A stretch of DNA of 14,785 bases from Lachnospiraceae bacterium UBA7012 (GCA_002449595.1 DJXE01000038.1:1-14785), one strand, 5' to 3'; numbered from the stretch's first letter, positions 7,853-14,298 are shown. Numbers and translations: made by a program. Notes: generated by a model not told the origin, from the letters alone.

Positions 7853-8970
7853 ATGGCGCATTTTGGCTGCTGCCGCCTGCGAGCGAATACTTCCGGGAAG
7901 GAAATACCGATGCGGTAGCAGATGTATGCCCCTACTTGTTATCCAAGCCGATCGGAAGCGAAGAATTGTATGGGAACACAGTCCATGCGGTAGCAAGTTT
8001 GCTTCACGGAGCAGCCTGCGGAGCTGCTGCGAGCGAATACTTTCGGGAAGGAAATACCGATGCGGTAGCAGATGTGTGCCCCTACTTGTTATTCAAACCG
8101 CTCGGGAGCGAATACTTCTTGGGGAACGCTGTCCATGCGGTAGCAAGTTTGCTTCACGGAGCAGCCTGCGGGGCTGCTGCGAGCGAATACTTTCGGGAAG
8201 GAAATACCGATGCGGTAGCAGATGTGTGCCCCTACTTGTTATCTAAACCGATCGGAAGCGAATACTTGTTGGGGAACACAGTCCATGCGGTAGCAAGTTT
8301 GCTTCGCGGGACTGCCTGCGGAGCTGCTGCGAGCGAATACTTCCGGGGAGGAAACATCGATGCGGTAGCAGAAGTGTTCCCTTACTTGTTATCCAAACCG
8401 TTCGGGAGCGAATACTTGTTGGGGAACGCTGTCCATGCGGTAGCAAGTTTGCTTCACGGAACTGCCTGCGGAGCTGCTGCGAGCGAATACTTCCGGGGAG
8501 GAAACATCGATGCGGTAGCAGAAGTGTGCCCCTGCTTGTTATTCAAACCGTTCGGGAGCGAATACTTGTTGGGGAACACAGTCCATGCGGTAGCAAGTTT
8601 GCTTCACGAAGCAGCCTGCAAAGCTGCTGAGAGCGAATACTTGTTGGGGAACGCTATCCATGCGGTAGCAAGTTTGCTTCACGGAGCAGCCTGCGGAGCT
8701 GCTGCGAGCGAATACTTCCGGGGAGGGAACATCGATGCGGTAGCAGAAGTGTGCCCCTACTTGTTATTCAAACCGCTCGGGAGCGAATACTTGTTGGGGA
8801 ACACAGTCCATGCGGTAGCGCGTTTGCTTCACAGAAGAGCCTGCAAAGCTTCTGCGAGCGAAGAATCTGGAGGAAAAATGGGCATTGCGGTAGCAATAGG
8901 GATAAGGGAAAACGTAACAAAAACTTGTTGTGCTAAGTATGGTATAATATCAGACTATGTAAACGGGTGA
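7834..8970 (+). CDS. Open frame through the repeat array, doubtful as a gene
   Basis: A 378-codon frame made almost wholly of 25-residue repeats alternating between SEYFRGGNIDAVAEV-type and SEYLLGNTVHAVASLL-type units. For coding: this is the only forward frame that stays open through all 13 units, no unit has an indel, and among the six A units 8 of 14 variable positions are third codon positions. Against: the only ATG before the array (7834) sits in the loop of the terminator hairpin. No usable Shine-Dalgarno or promoter precedes it, changes among B units fall on all three codon positions, and the frame runs on into the promoter of the next gene. I recognise no protein family. A real translation product is possible but less likely than a non-coding array. 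Confidence 0.25.
   Translation: MPGPIFYGAFWLLPPASEYFREGNTDAVADVCPYLLSKPIGSEELYGNTVHAVASLLHGAACGAAASEYFREGNTDAVADVCPYLLFKPLGSEYFLGNAVHAVASLLHGAACGAAASEYFREGNTDAVADVCPYLLSKPIGSEYLLGNTVHAVASLLRGTACGAAASEYFRGGNIDAVAEVFPYLLSKPFGSEYLLGNAVHAVASLLHGTACGAAASEYFRGGNIDAVAEVCPCLLFKPFGSEYLLGNTVHAVASLLHEAACKAAESEYLLGNAIHAVASLLHGAACGAAASEYFRGGNIDAVAEVCPYLLFKPLGSEYLLGNTVHAVARLLHRRACKASASEESGGKMGIAVAIGIRENVTKTCCAKYGIISDYVNG
7881..8900 (+). repeat. Hierarchical tandem array: thirteen 75-bp units plus a decayed copy
   Basis: Units begin with GAGCGAATAC (or AAGCGAA) at 7881, 7956, 8031, 8106, 8181, 8256, 8331, 8406, 8481, 8556, 8631, 8706 and 8781, exactly 75 bp apart with no spacers. A partial fourteenth starts at 8856. 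Two diverged types alternate: A (7881, 8031, 8181, 8331, 8481, 8706) and B (the others), giving a 150-bp period; two B units are adjacent at 8556 and 8631. A and B share GAGCGAATACTT at their start and TGCGGTAGCA 30 bases later in typical units. The 10-mer ATGCGGTAGC is identical in all 13 full units. A units fall into an early group (7881, 8031, 8181) and a late group (8331, 8481, 8706). Ending units are the most diverged. Function unknown. Confidence 0.97.
8940..8948 (+). promoter_or_regulatory. Extended -10 promoter for the LCP gene
   Basis: TGGTATAAT is a perfect extended -10 element (TG, one base, TATAAT at 8943-8948). No consensus -35 sits 17 bp upstream (8920-8925 reads AAAACT), which extended -10 promoters can tolerate. 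The expected start near 8955 gives a leader of about 100 nt before ATG 9057. It lies just after the repeat array. Confidence 0.7.
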
Positions 8971-8973
8971 GTA

Positions 8974-9023
8974 AGTTCCGCCGGACAAATCCGTCGAGAT
9001 TTGACCGGCGGGATGCAGCCGGT
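8974..9023 (+). promoter_or_regulatory. Structured 5' leader of the LCP mRNA
   Basis: One stem pairs CCGCCGG (8978-8984) with CCGGCGG (9005-9011) and, inside it, CAAAT (8986-8990) with ATTTG (8999-9003), leaving one A opposite A and an 8-nt loop. A second stem pairs ACCGGC (9004-9009) with GCCGGT (9018-9023). Both need 9005-9009, so they exclude each other. No T-run follows either stem. It does not match the conserved cores of the c-di-GMP or c-di-AMP riboswitches as I know them. The structure is seen by eye; regulation is inference. Confidence 0.4.
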
Positions 9024-9056
9024 GAATGAAGTATATTTAGTTAGAAGGGAAATACT

Positions 9057-10787
9057 ATGCCGGGGAAATATCGAGGCAGTGACGGTTACGACGATTACAG
9101 TGGTTTCGGAGAAGACCGGAACGGCTATACAGAGTATGACAACGCAGGCTATGATGATGGCTACGCAGGCACGCAGGACGGGTATAGCTATAACGATGGC
9201 TATGGCAATGGACAGAATAGCTACAACGGCTATGATGATGGTTACGGACAGGCGCAAGACGGCTATGGCTCAGCGCAAGACGGTTATGGCGATGCGCAGT
9301 ACGGCTATGACAAAGGCTATGGCAGTGCGCAGGATGGCTACTACAGCGACGGCTATGCGCAGGGACAGGGCGGCTACGGAAATCAGCAGGGCTATTCCGA
9401 CCAGCAAGGCTATTCCGGCCAGCAAGGCTATTCCGACCAGCAAGGCTACGCCGATCAGCAGGGCTACGCCAGCTATGGCGAGTACAGTGACGATCCCTAC
9501 TACGGCGGGAGTGCCGCACCGGTAGAGAAGAAGAGCAAGAAAAGCAGGAAGAATAAAGCGGCCGCTGCTCCGGTGAATGCGTCCGGCCACGGCAGAGGCC
9601 ACGGCCGCGGAGGAGAACCCGGCCGCGGAGGAGAGCAGAAGACCGCCGCGAGCAGGAAAAAGGGCAAGGTCGGCATTCTGATTGCGGAGCTTATCGTGCT
9701 GGCGGTCGTGATCGTCGCCTTTGTCGGTGTAGGCATTATTACGAGGATGCAGAAGACGGACGGCACGAAGGTCGAGGAAGTCGTCAAGGAGAGCATCAGC
9801 CAGGAAGTCGTCGAGGCGAAGGAAGCCGGCGAGATGAAGGGCTACCGCAACATCGCGTTCTTCGGCGTCGACTCAACAAAAGGCGAGATCAGGAAGAACA
9901 CGCGAAGCGACTCGATCATGGTCGCTTCCATCAATCAGGATACGGGCGACGTGAAGATCGTCTCGATCTACCGCGACACCTACGTCAATCTCGGAAATGA
10001 CAGCTACGGCAAGTGCAACGCGGCGTACGCCGCGGGCGGCCCCGAGCAGGCGATCATGATGCTGAACACGAACCTGGACCTGGACATCACGGACTTCGTG
10101 ACGGTCGGTTTCCTGGGACTCACGGAGGCAATCGACGCGCTCGGCGGCATCGACATCGACGTCGATGAGGTCGAGATGCACCACCTCAACAGCTATCAGT
10201 CCACGATGGCAAAGGAGATCGGCAAAGAGTACATTGAAGTCACACAGCCGGGCTTCATCCATCTGAATGGCCTCCAGGCGACGGCCTACTGCCGCATCCG
10301 TTACACGGCAGGCGACGACTTCAAGCGCGCCGCGCGACAGAGAGAAGTCCTTCGCGCTGTCATCGAAAAGGCGAAGAAGGCCGACCCCGCGAAGCTCACA
10401 CAGACCGCAAACGACGTGTTCGAAGACATCTACACCTCCCTCTCGCTCAGCGAGATCCTCGAGGTCGTCTCGAACATCACCTCATACAACATGGTCGCGG
10501 AGAATCCGGACGACAAGTTCGGCAGCGGCTTCCCGGAGAGCTCGATGCGCGACACCGGCTACGTCGGCGCGGAATCGGTCGTCATGCCGGTCGACCTCGC
10601 AAACAACGTCAGATGGCTCCACTGGTACCTGTTCGGAGACGAGTCGTATGAACCCTCCTCCAGAGTCAGCGAGTGCAGCGCGACCATCGTGAACAAGACC
10701 GGCAAATCCGGTTCCGGTACATGGACGCCCGGCAGCAGCACTGGCGCAGCATCCGACGAGCAGGAAGAAGAAACTACAGAAGAATAG
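9057..10787 (+). CDS. LCP (LytR-CpsA-Psr) glycopolymer transferase with Tyr/Gly-rich head
   Basis: 576 residues; ATG 9057 follows AGAAGGGA (9043-9050) at 6 nt. Residues 1-150 are low complexity with 31 Tyr and 37 Gly plus many Gln, Asp and Ser. Residues 156-204 are basic and contain two RGG motifs (183-192). One membrane helix lies at about 205-227. The LCP domain outside the membrane (about 262-480) has NTRSDS with Arg283 and Asp285, SIYRDTYV with Arg306 and Asp307, LGGIDIDVDEVE at 362-373, and the YCRIRY plus RAARQREVL segments (411-431). LCP proteins transfer undecaprenyl-linked glycopolymers such as capsule or wall teichoic acid to peptidoglycan, which fits the neighbouring glycan genes. 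The protein ends in a Ser/Gly linker and an acidic tail; I see no LytR_C domain. The head faces the cytoplasm by topology (inference). Confidence 0.95.
   Translation: MPGKYRGSDGYDDYSGFGEDRNGYTEYDNAGYDDGYAGTQDGYSYNDGYGNGQNSYNGYDDGYGQAQDGYGSAQDGYGDAQYGYDKGYGSAQDGYYSDGYAQGQGGYGNQQGYSDQQGYSGQQGYSDQQGYADQQGYASYGEYSDDPYYGGSAAPVEKKSKKSRKNKAAAAPVNASGHGRGHGRGGEPGRGGEQKTAASRKKGKVGILIAELIVLAVVIVAFVGVGIITRMQKTDGTKVEEVVKESISQEVVEAKEAGEMKGYRNIAFFGVDSTKGEIRKNTRSDSIMVASINQDTGDVKIVSIYRDTYVNLGNDSYGKCNAAYAAGGPEQAIMMLNTNLDLDITDFVTVGFLGLTEAIDALGGIDIDVDEVEMHHLNSYQSTMAKEIGKEYIEVTQPGFIHLNGLQATAYCRIRYTAGDDFKRAARQREVLRAVIEKAKKADPAKLTQTANDVFEDIYTSLSLSEILEVVSNITSYNMVAENPDDKFGSGFPESSMRDTGYVGAESVVMPVDLANNVRWLHWYLFGDESYEPSSRVSECSATIVNKTGKSGSGTWTPGSSTGAASDEQEEETTEE
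9384..9473 (+). repeat. 18-bp in-frame tandem repeats coding QQGY[SA]x hexapeptides
   Basis: Five tandem copies of an 18-bp unit code QQGYSD, QQGYSG, QQGYSD, QQGYAD and QQGYAS (residues 110-139). The three central copies are nearly identical at the DNA level (CAAGGCTATTCCG). Less regular heptapeptides of the form xAQDGYG (residues 65-96) precede them. The period is a multiple of three, so copy-number change would keep the frame. Confidence 0.9.
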
Positions 10788-10795
10788 AAAAAAAC

Positions 10796-10835
10796 TGCAG
10801 CAGAAAAAACGCCATGGAAATATGGCGCTGCTGCA
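10796..10835 (+). other. Bulged hairpin between the LCP gene and the next GT2 gene
   Basis: TGCAGCAG (10796-10803) pairs with CTGCTGCA (10828-10835). Inside it CGCCAT (10810-10815) pairs with ATGGCG (10822-10827) around a 6-nt loop. The only unpaired part besides the loop is an A6 run (10804-10809) on the 5' side. It starts 8 nt after the LCP stop. No T-run follows on the + strand, so it is not a standard intrinsic terminator; it could be an mRNA-end or processing element. Confidence 0.4.
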
Positions 10836-10844
10836 TATATAAAA

Positions 10845-11984
10845 ATGGGAACGGTCGACATTCAGCAATCAGACGGGATACAGGATATGCGGAAAGACGA
10901 TAGAGGAGTCCATAGTGAAGAGAGAATCATCGATGCGGTGATTCCCTCTTTTTATCCGGATGAAAAGCTCTTGAAGCTCGTGGATCTTCTTGAGAAGCAG
11001 ACGGAAGAGCTCCGCGCGATCCGGATCATCAACACGGAGAAGGCAGGGCTGGAAAACCTGCTGTCGCGGGCGGCCGCGGCAGACGCTGCCCGGGAGAAGA
11101 CGCCCCAGGCTGTAGTGGAAAATGCCGAAGCACCCGCGGCCGGGACGGACACGAAGCCGGAGAAGTCAGAAGATCCCGGCGACGTGATCGCCACATGGCT
11201 CGCCAGGCACCCGCTCGTGAAGGTCACGCAGATCGAGCGAAGCGAGTTCGACCACGGCGGAACGAGGCACCTGGGCATGGAGCTGTCATGGGACGCGGAT
11301 TATGTGCTTTTCATGACGCAGGATGCGGTGCCGCAGGACGAGAACCTGGTGGCAGAGCTGCTCAAGCCGTTCATGCAGGAACAAGCCATCGCCGTAAGCT
11401 ACGCGCGGCAGCTGCCCGCGGAGGATGCGCGTGCGGCGGAGCAGTACTCCAGGACCTTCAACTATCCGGCACAGAGCAGGATCAAGTCGGCGAAGGACAT
11501 CGAGGATCTGGGGATCAAGACCTTTTTCTGCTCGAATGTGTGCGCGATGTACCGGAGGAACCTGTACGAGGAGATCGGGCCGTTCCCGAGCCCGGTGATC
11601 TTCAACGAGGATATGGTCTACGCGGGGCGCGCGGTGCAGGCGGGATACAGCATCGCCTACGCGGCGGACGCGAAGGTGATCCACTCGCACAACTACAGCG
11701 CGAAGCAGCAGTTTCACCGCAACTTTGACCTGGGCGTGTCCCAGGCGGACCACCCGGAGATCTTCGCGCAGGTCTCGTCCGAGGGCGAGGGCGTGCAGTA
11801 CGCGAGGCGCGTGGTGAAGTATCTTTGGAAGAACGGGAGAGGGGAGATCCCCGGATTCCTGTGGACCTGCGGGTGGCGGCTCATCGGATACCGCCTCGGG
11901 AAGAATTACAGGAAATTGTCAGAGAAGCAGATCGCGAAGTACACGATGAACCCTGCTTACTGGGAGCATGCTAAAAAACGGTAA
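10845..11984 (+). CDS. Family 2 glycosyltransferase, probable rhamnosyltransferase
   Basis: 379 residues from ATG 10845. ATG 10887 in the same frame is an alternative with a somewhat better upstream GGGA (8 nt away); neither has a strong ribosome-binding site. The GT-A fold opens with AVIPSFYPDEKLL at 31-43. HGGTRHLGM (137-145) and the TQDA motif at 158-161 stand where the DxD site lies in rhamnosyltransferases. FNEDMVYAGRAVQAGY (253-268) is the later acidic motif, and the tail is basic. Residues about 72-112 form an Ala/Glu/Pro-rich low-complexity insertion between the second strand and HGGTR. Probable role: addition of rhamnose or a similar sugar to the lipid-linked glycan. It lies 57 bp after the LCP gene, separated only by a bulged hairpin, and could be cotranscribed with it. 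Confidence 0.9.
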   Translation: MGTVDIQQSDGIQDMRKDDRGVHSEERIIDAVIPSFYPDEKLLKLVDLLEKQTEELRAIRIINTEKAGLENLLSRAAAADAAREKTPQAVVENAEAPAAGTDTKPEKSEDPGDVIATWLARHPLVKVTQIERSEFDHGGTRHLGMELSWDADYVLFMTQDAVPQDENLVAELLKPFMQEQAIAVSYARQLPAEDARAAEQYSRTFNYPAQSRIKSAKDIEDLGIKTFFCSNVCAMYRRNLYEEIGPFPSPVIFNEDMVYAGRAVQAGYSIAYAADAKVIHSHNYSAKQQFHRNFDLGVSQADHPEIFAQVSSEGEGVQYARRVVKYLWKNGRGEIPGFLWTCGWRLIGYRLGKNYRKLSEKQIAKYTMNPAYWEHAKKR

Positions 11985-11990
11985 CAAGAT

Positions 11991-11998
11991 AAGGAAGG
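11991..11998 (+). promoter_or_regulatory. Shine-Dalgarno site supporting the small ORF at 12005
   Basis: AAGGAAGG ends 6 nt before ATG 12005 and starts 6 nt after the stop of the GT2 gene. This spacing is what a translated downstream cistron would show. Confidence 0.6.
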
Positions 11999-12004
11999 CC
12001 CATC

Positions 12005-12235
12005 ATGCCCTACGAAATGACACAAGCCAGACTGCATCTGAAAAATTACCTGGCGGCACTCCCCGACGCGGAACTGCGCGCCCTCGCGGCAGGCACGGCG
12101 GGACGCAGTCTCTCCATCCGGTTTATCCGGGAGAAGGCGAAGACCGCGACAGCCCCGGGCAGCGAGTACCGAAACCGGCAGAGGCAGCGTCATCATCAGC
12201 TCGGGCATGGACCCGTGCAGAACGGGCCGATGTGA
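12005..12235 (+). CDS. Small hypothetical protein, 76 residues
   Basis: The start is supported by AAGGAAGG at proper spacing, and the gene lies 20 bp after the GT2 stop, so it would be the last cistron of that transcript. The N-terminal part (MTQARLHLKNYLAALPDAEL) reads like an amphipathic helix. The middle is basic (IRFIREKAK at 38-46) and the end is rich in Arg, Gln and His without hydrophobic segments. No signal peptide, membrane helix, Cys pair or known family is visible. It could be a real small protein or the remnant of a longer one. Confidence 0.45.
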   Translation: MPYEMTQARLHLKNYLAALPDAELRALAAGTAGRSLSIRFIREKAKTATAPGSEYRNRQRQRHHQLGHGPVQNGPM

Positions 12236-12242
12236 GGCATTC

Positions 12243-12337
12243 GATAATCATATCGGGTATAATATATTAGTGAGATTGTTTTCGAAAGGAATATGCCCGA
12301 CAATCATATAAGGATGATGCCTGACGATCATACAGGA
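12243..12337 (+). repeat. Three copies of a GAYRATCATAY motif upstream of glmS
   Basis: The core appears at 12243-12253, 12299-12309 and 12323-12333. The last two belong to a 24-bp tandem duplication (21-mers at 12293-12313 and 12317-12337) whose five differences are all transitions. The first copy overlaps the region just upstream of the TATAAT box at 12258, the other two lie in the presumed leader. They could be binding sites for a regulator or simple duplication products. Confidence 0.55.
12258..12263 (+). promoter_or_regulatory. Candidate -10 box for glmS
   Basis: GTATAATAT (TATAAT at 12258-12263) is shared in form with the LCP promoter. No good -35 is seen (12235-12240 reads AGGCAT). 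It would give a leader of about 120 nt. Confidence 0.5.
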
Positions 12338-12387
12338 ATCCCAGAACAGACAACGCGTGGCCGGATACGGCGGAAAGGCGGGACAGC

Positions 12388-14229
12388 ATGTGCGGAATAG
12401 CGGGTTATGTAGGAAAAACACAGCAGGCGGGGCCTCTTATTCTTGACAGCCTTGCGAAGATGGAGTACCGCGGATATGACTCGACCGGTATGGCGGTCAT
12501 GGAAGGCGGGGAGATCCGGGTCGCGAAGGCGCCGGGCAGGCTCTCTGTCCTTGAGAACATGACGCGCGGCGGAAGCACGCTGCCGGGCACATGCGGCATC
12601 GGACACACCAGATGGGCGACGCACGGCGTGCCCAGCGCGGTCAACGCGCACCCGCACACCAACGCCGACAACACGGTCGCGATCGTCATGAACGGGATCA
12701 TCGAGAACTACATCCCGCTGAAAGAACAGCTGATCAAGCACGGTTATACTTTTGAGTCAGAGACGGACACGGAAGTCCTGTGCAAGCTGATCGATTACTA
12801 CTATGAGATGGGCGAGCGCAAGCACGCGGTCCGCGCGATCCGGAAGGTTATGCACCGCGTCGAGGGCTCCTACGCGATGGCGGTCATCTTTGCGAACCGC
12901 CCTGACACGATCTACTGCGCGCGCAAGGACTGCCCCCTGATCGTGGGGAACGCGAACGGCGCATCCTACTGCGCGTCGGACGTCACAGCGCTCTTAAAGT
13001 ACACGCGCGACGTCTACTATCTCGACAACCAGGCCGTCACGCGGATGACGCCGGACGGCATAGAATTCTTCAACTACGACGGCGAGCCGCTCGATATGAA
13101 ACCGACGACGGTCGAGTGGGACGCGCAGGCGGCGGAAAAGGGCGGCTACGAGCACTTCATGTTAAAGGAGATCTACGAGCAGCCGCAGACCGTGCGCGAG
13201 ACGCTCTCCCCGAGGCTGAAGGACGGAAACGTCGTGATCGAAGAGCTCGGCATGGACGACGACGAGCTCCGGTCGGTCAAGAAGATCTATATCGTCGCCT
13301 GCGGCAGCGCCTATCACGTCGGAATGACCGGCAAGTACGTCATCGAGGGCATCGCGCGGATCCCGGTCGAGGTGGACCTCGCCTCGGAATTCCGCTACCG
13401 CGACCCGATCCTGGAGGAGGACAGCCTGCTGATCCTGGTCAGCCAGTCGGGTGAGACGGCGGACACGCTGGCGGCCCTGCGGCTCGCGAAGGAGAGAGGC
13501 GTCCGCACGCTGGGCATCGTCAACGTCGTCGGCAGCAGCGTCGCGCGCGAGGCGGACAACGTCATGTACACCTGGGCGGGCCCGGAGATCGCCGTAGCGA
13601 CGACGAAGGCGTACAGCTGCCAGCTGATCGCGATCTACCTGCTCGCCATGAGGTTCGGCATCGCGCGGGGCAAGGTCTCTGCGCAGCAGCAGGCGGAGAT
13701 GGTCCAGGCGCTGAAGAGCCTGCCCGACCAGATCGGCATCCTGCTCGAGGCGCACGACACGATCCAGCGCTTTGCCAACAGATATGTTGCTGCGAAGGAT
13801 ATCTTTTTCATAGGCAGGGGAGAGGACTACGCGATCTCCATGGAGGGCTCGCTCAAGCTCAAGGAGATCTCCTACATCCACTCCGAGGCGTACGCCGCCG
13901 GTGAGCTCAAGCACGGCACGATCTCGCTGATCGAGGAGGGCACGCTCGTCGCGGCCGTCTCGACGCAGGTCGACCTCTACGAGAAGATCATCAGCAACAT
14001 GGAGCAGGTCAAGAGCCGCGGCGCGTTCGTGCTCGCGATCACGAACGTCGGCAACACCGAGATCGAGAAGGTGGCGGACTACATCATCCACATTCCGGTC
14101 ACTTACAAATACTTCGCGAACTCGCTCGCGATCATCCCGCTGCAGCTGTTCAGCTACTACATCGCCGTCGCGCGCGGGTGCGACGTCGACAAGCCGCGGA
14201 ACCTTGCGAAATCTGTCACCGTTGAGTGA
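12388..14229 (+). CDS. glmS: Glutamine--fructose-6-phosphate aminotransferase (isomerizing)
   Basis: 613 residues, normal for GlmS. It makes glucosamine-6-phosphate from fructose-6-phosphate and glutamine, the entry step to UDP-GlcNAc for peptidoglycan and surface glycans. The class II glutaminase domain starts MCGIAGYVG with nucleophile Cys2. It contains RGYDSTG, HTRWATHG with Arg75, NG at 102-103 and ETDTE with Asp127. Two SIS domains follow: the first (about 290-430) with ACGSAYH and SQSGETADT at 352-360, the second (about 462-600) with GRGEDY and ELKHG including His509. The conserved C-terminus is KPRNLAKSVTVE with Lys608. The ribosome-binding region is GGCGGGA just before ATG 12388. No glmS ribozyme core is seen in the 124-nt leader. 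Confidence 0.99.
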   Translation: MCGIAGYVGKTQQAGPLILDSLAKMEYRGYDSTGMAVMEGGEIRVAKAPGRLSVLENMTRGGSTLPGTCGIGHTRWATHGVPSAVNAHPHTNADNTVAIVMNGIIENYIPLKEQLIKHGYTFESETDTEVLCKLIDYYYEMGERKHAVRAIRKVMHRVEGSYAMAVIFANRPDTIYCARKDCPLIVGNANGASYCASDVTALLKYTRDVYYLDNQAVTRMTPDGIEFFNYDGEPLDMKPTTVEWDAQAAEKGGYEHFMLKEIYEQPQTVRETLSPRLKDGNVVIEELGMDDDELRSVKKIYIVACGSAYHVGMTGKYVIEGIARIPVEVDLASEFRYRDPILEEDSLLILVSQSGETADTLAALRLAKERGVRTLGIVNVVGSSVAREADNVMYTWAGPEIAVATTKAYSCQLIAIYLLAMRFGIARGKVSAQQQAEMVQALKSLPDQIGILLEAHDTIQRFANRYVAAKDIFFIGRGEDYAISMEGSLKLKEISYIHSEAYAAGELKHGTISLIEEGTLVAAVSTQVDLYEKIISNMEQVKSRGAFVLAITNVGNTEIEKVADYIIHIPVTYKYFANSLAIIPLQLFSYYIAVARGCDVDKPRNLAKSVTVE

Positions 14230-14298
14230 CCTGCAGGGATCCGGCACCGGCGGCCCGCGGCGCAAGTGAGCATTATACAGACGTAAGGAAAGTGTTTT

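Noticed and set aside
7881..8855. Small inverted repeats within units (CTTCCGGGAAG; AGCAGC with GCTGCT) as evidence of a structured RNA
   Set aside because: Stems are only 4-6 bp. The AGCAGC arm is broken in the units at 8256 and 8406 (ACTGCC), and changes are not clearly compensatory.
7881..8900. CRISPR array or integron attC array
   Set aside because: Units are contiguous with no unique spacers, repeat length is 75 bp, and there is no cas gene or integrase. The GTT/AAC bases in B units do not form paired attC core sites.
8923..8930. ACTTGTTG shared by the B units and the region just before the LCP -10 box
   Set aside because: It is out of register with the 75-bp period and only 8 bases, so chance is a fair explanation.
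8936..8961. Reverse-strand promoter (TTTACA, 16 bp, CATACT) that would transcribe the array
   Set aside because: The -10 matches only 4 of 6 bases and it overlaps the much better forward extended -10; not enough to call.
8960..9030. c-di-AMP or c-di-GMP riboswitch in the LCP leader
   Set aside because: Some local resemblance (GGGTGA before the stem, GGGATGCAGCC after it), but the conserved cores and second half of either class are missing and the leader is too short.
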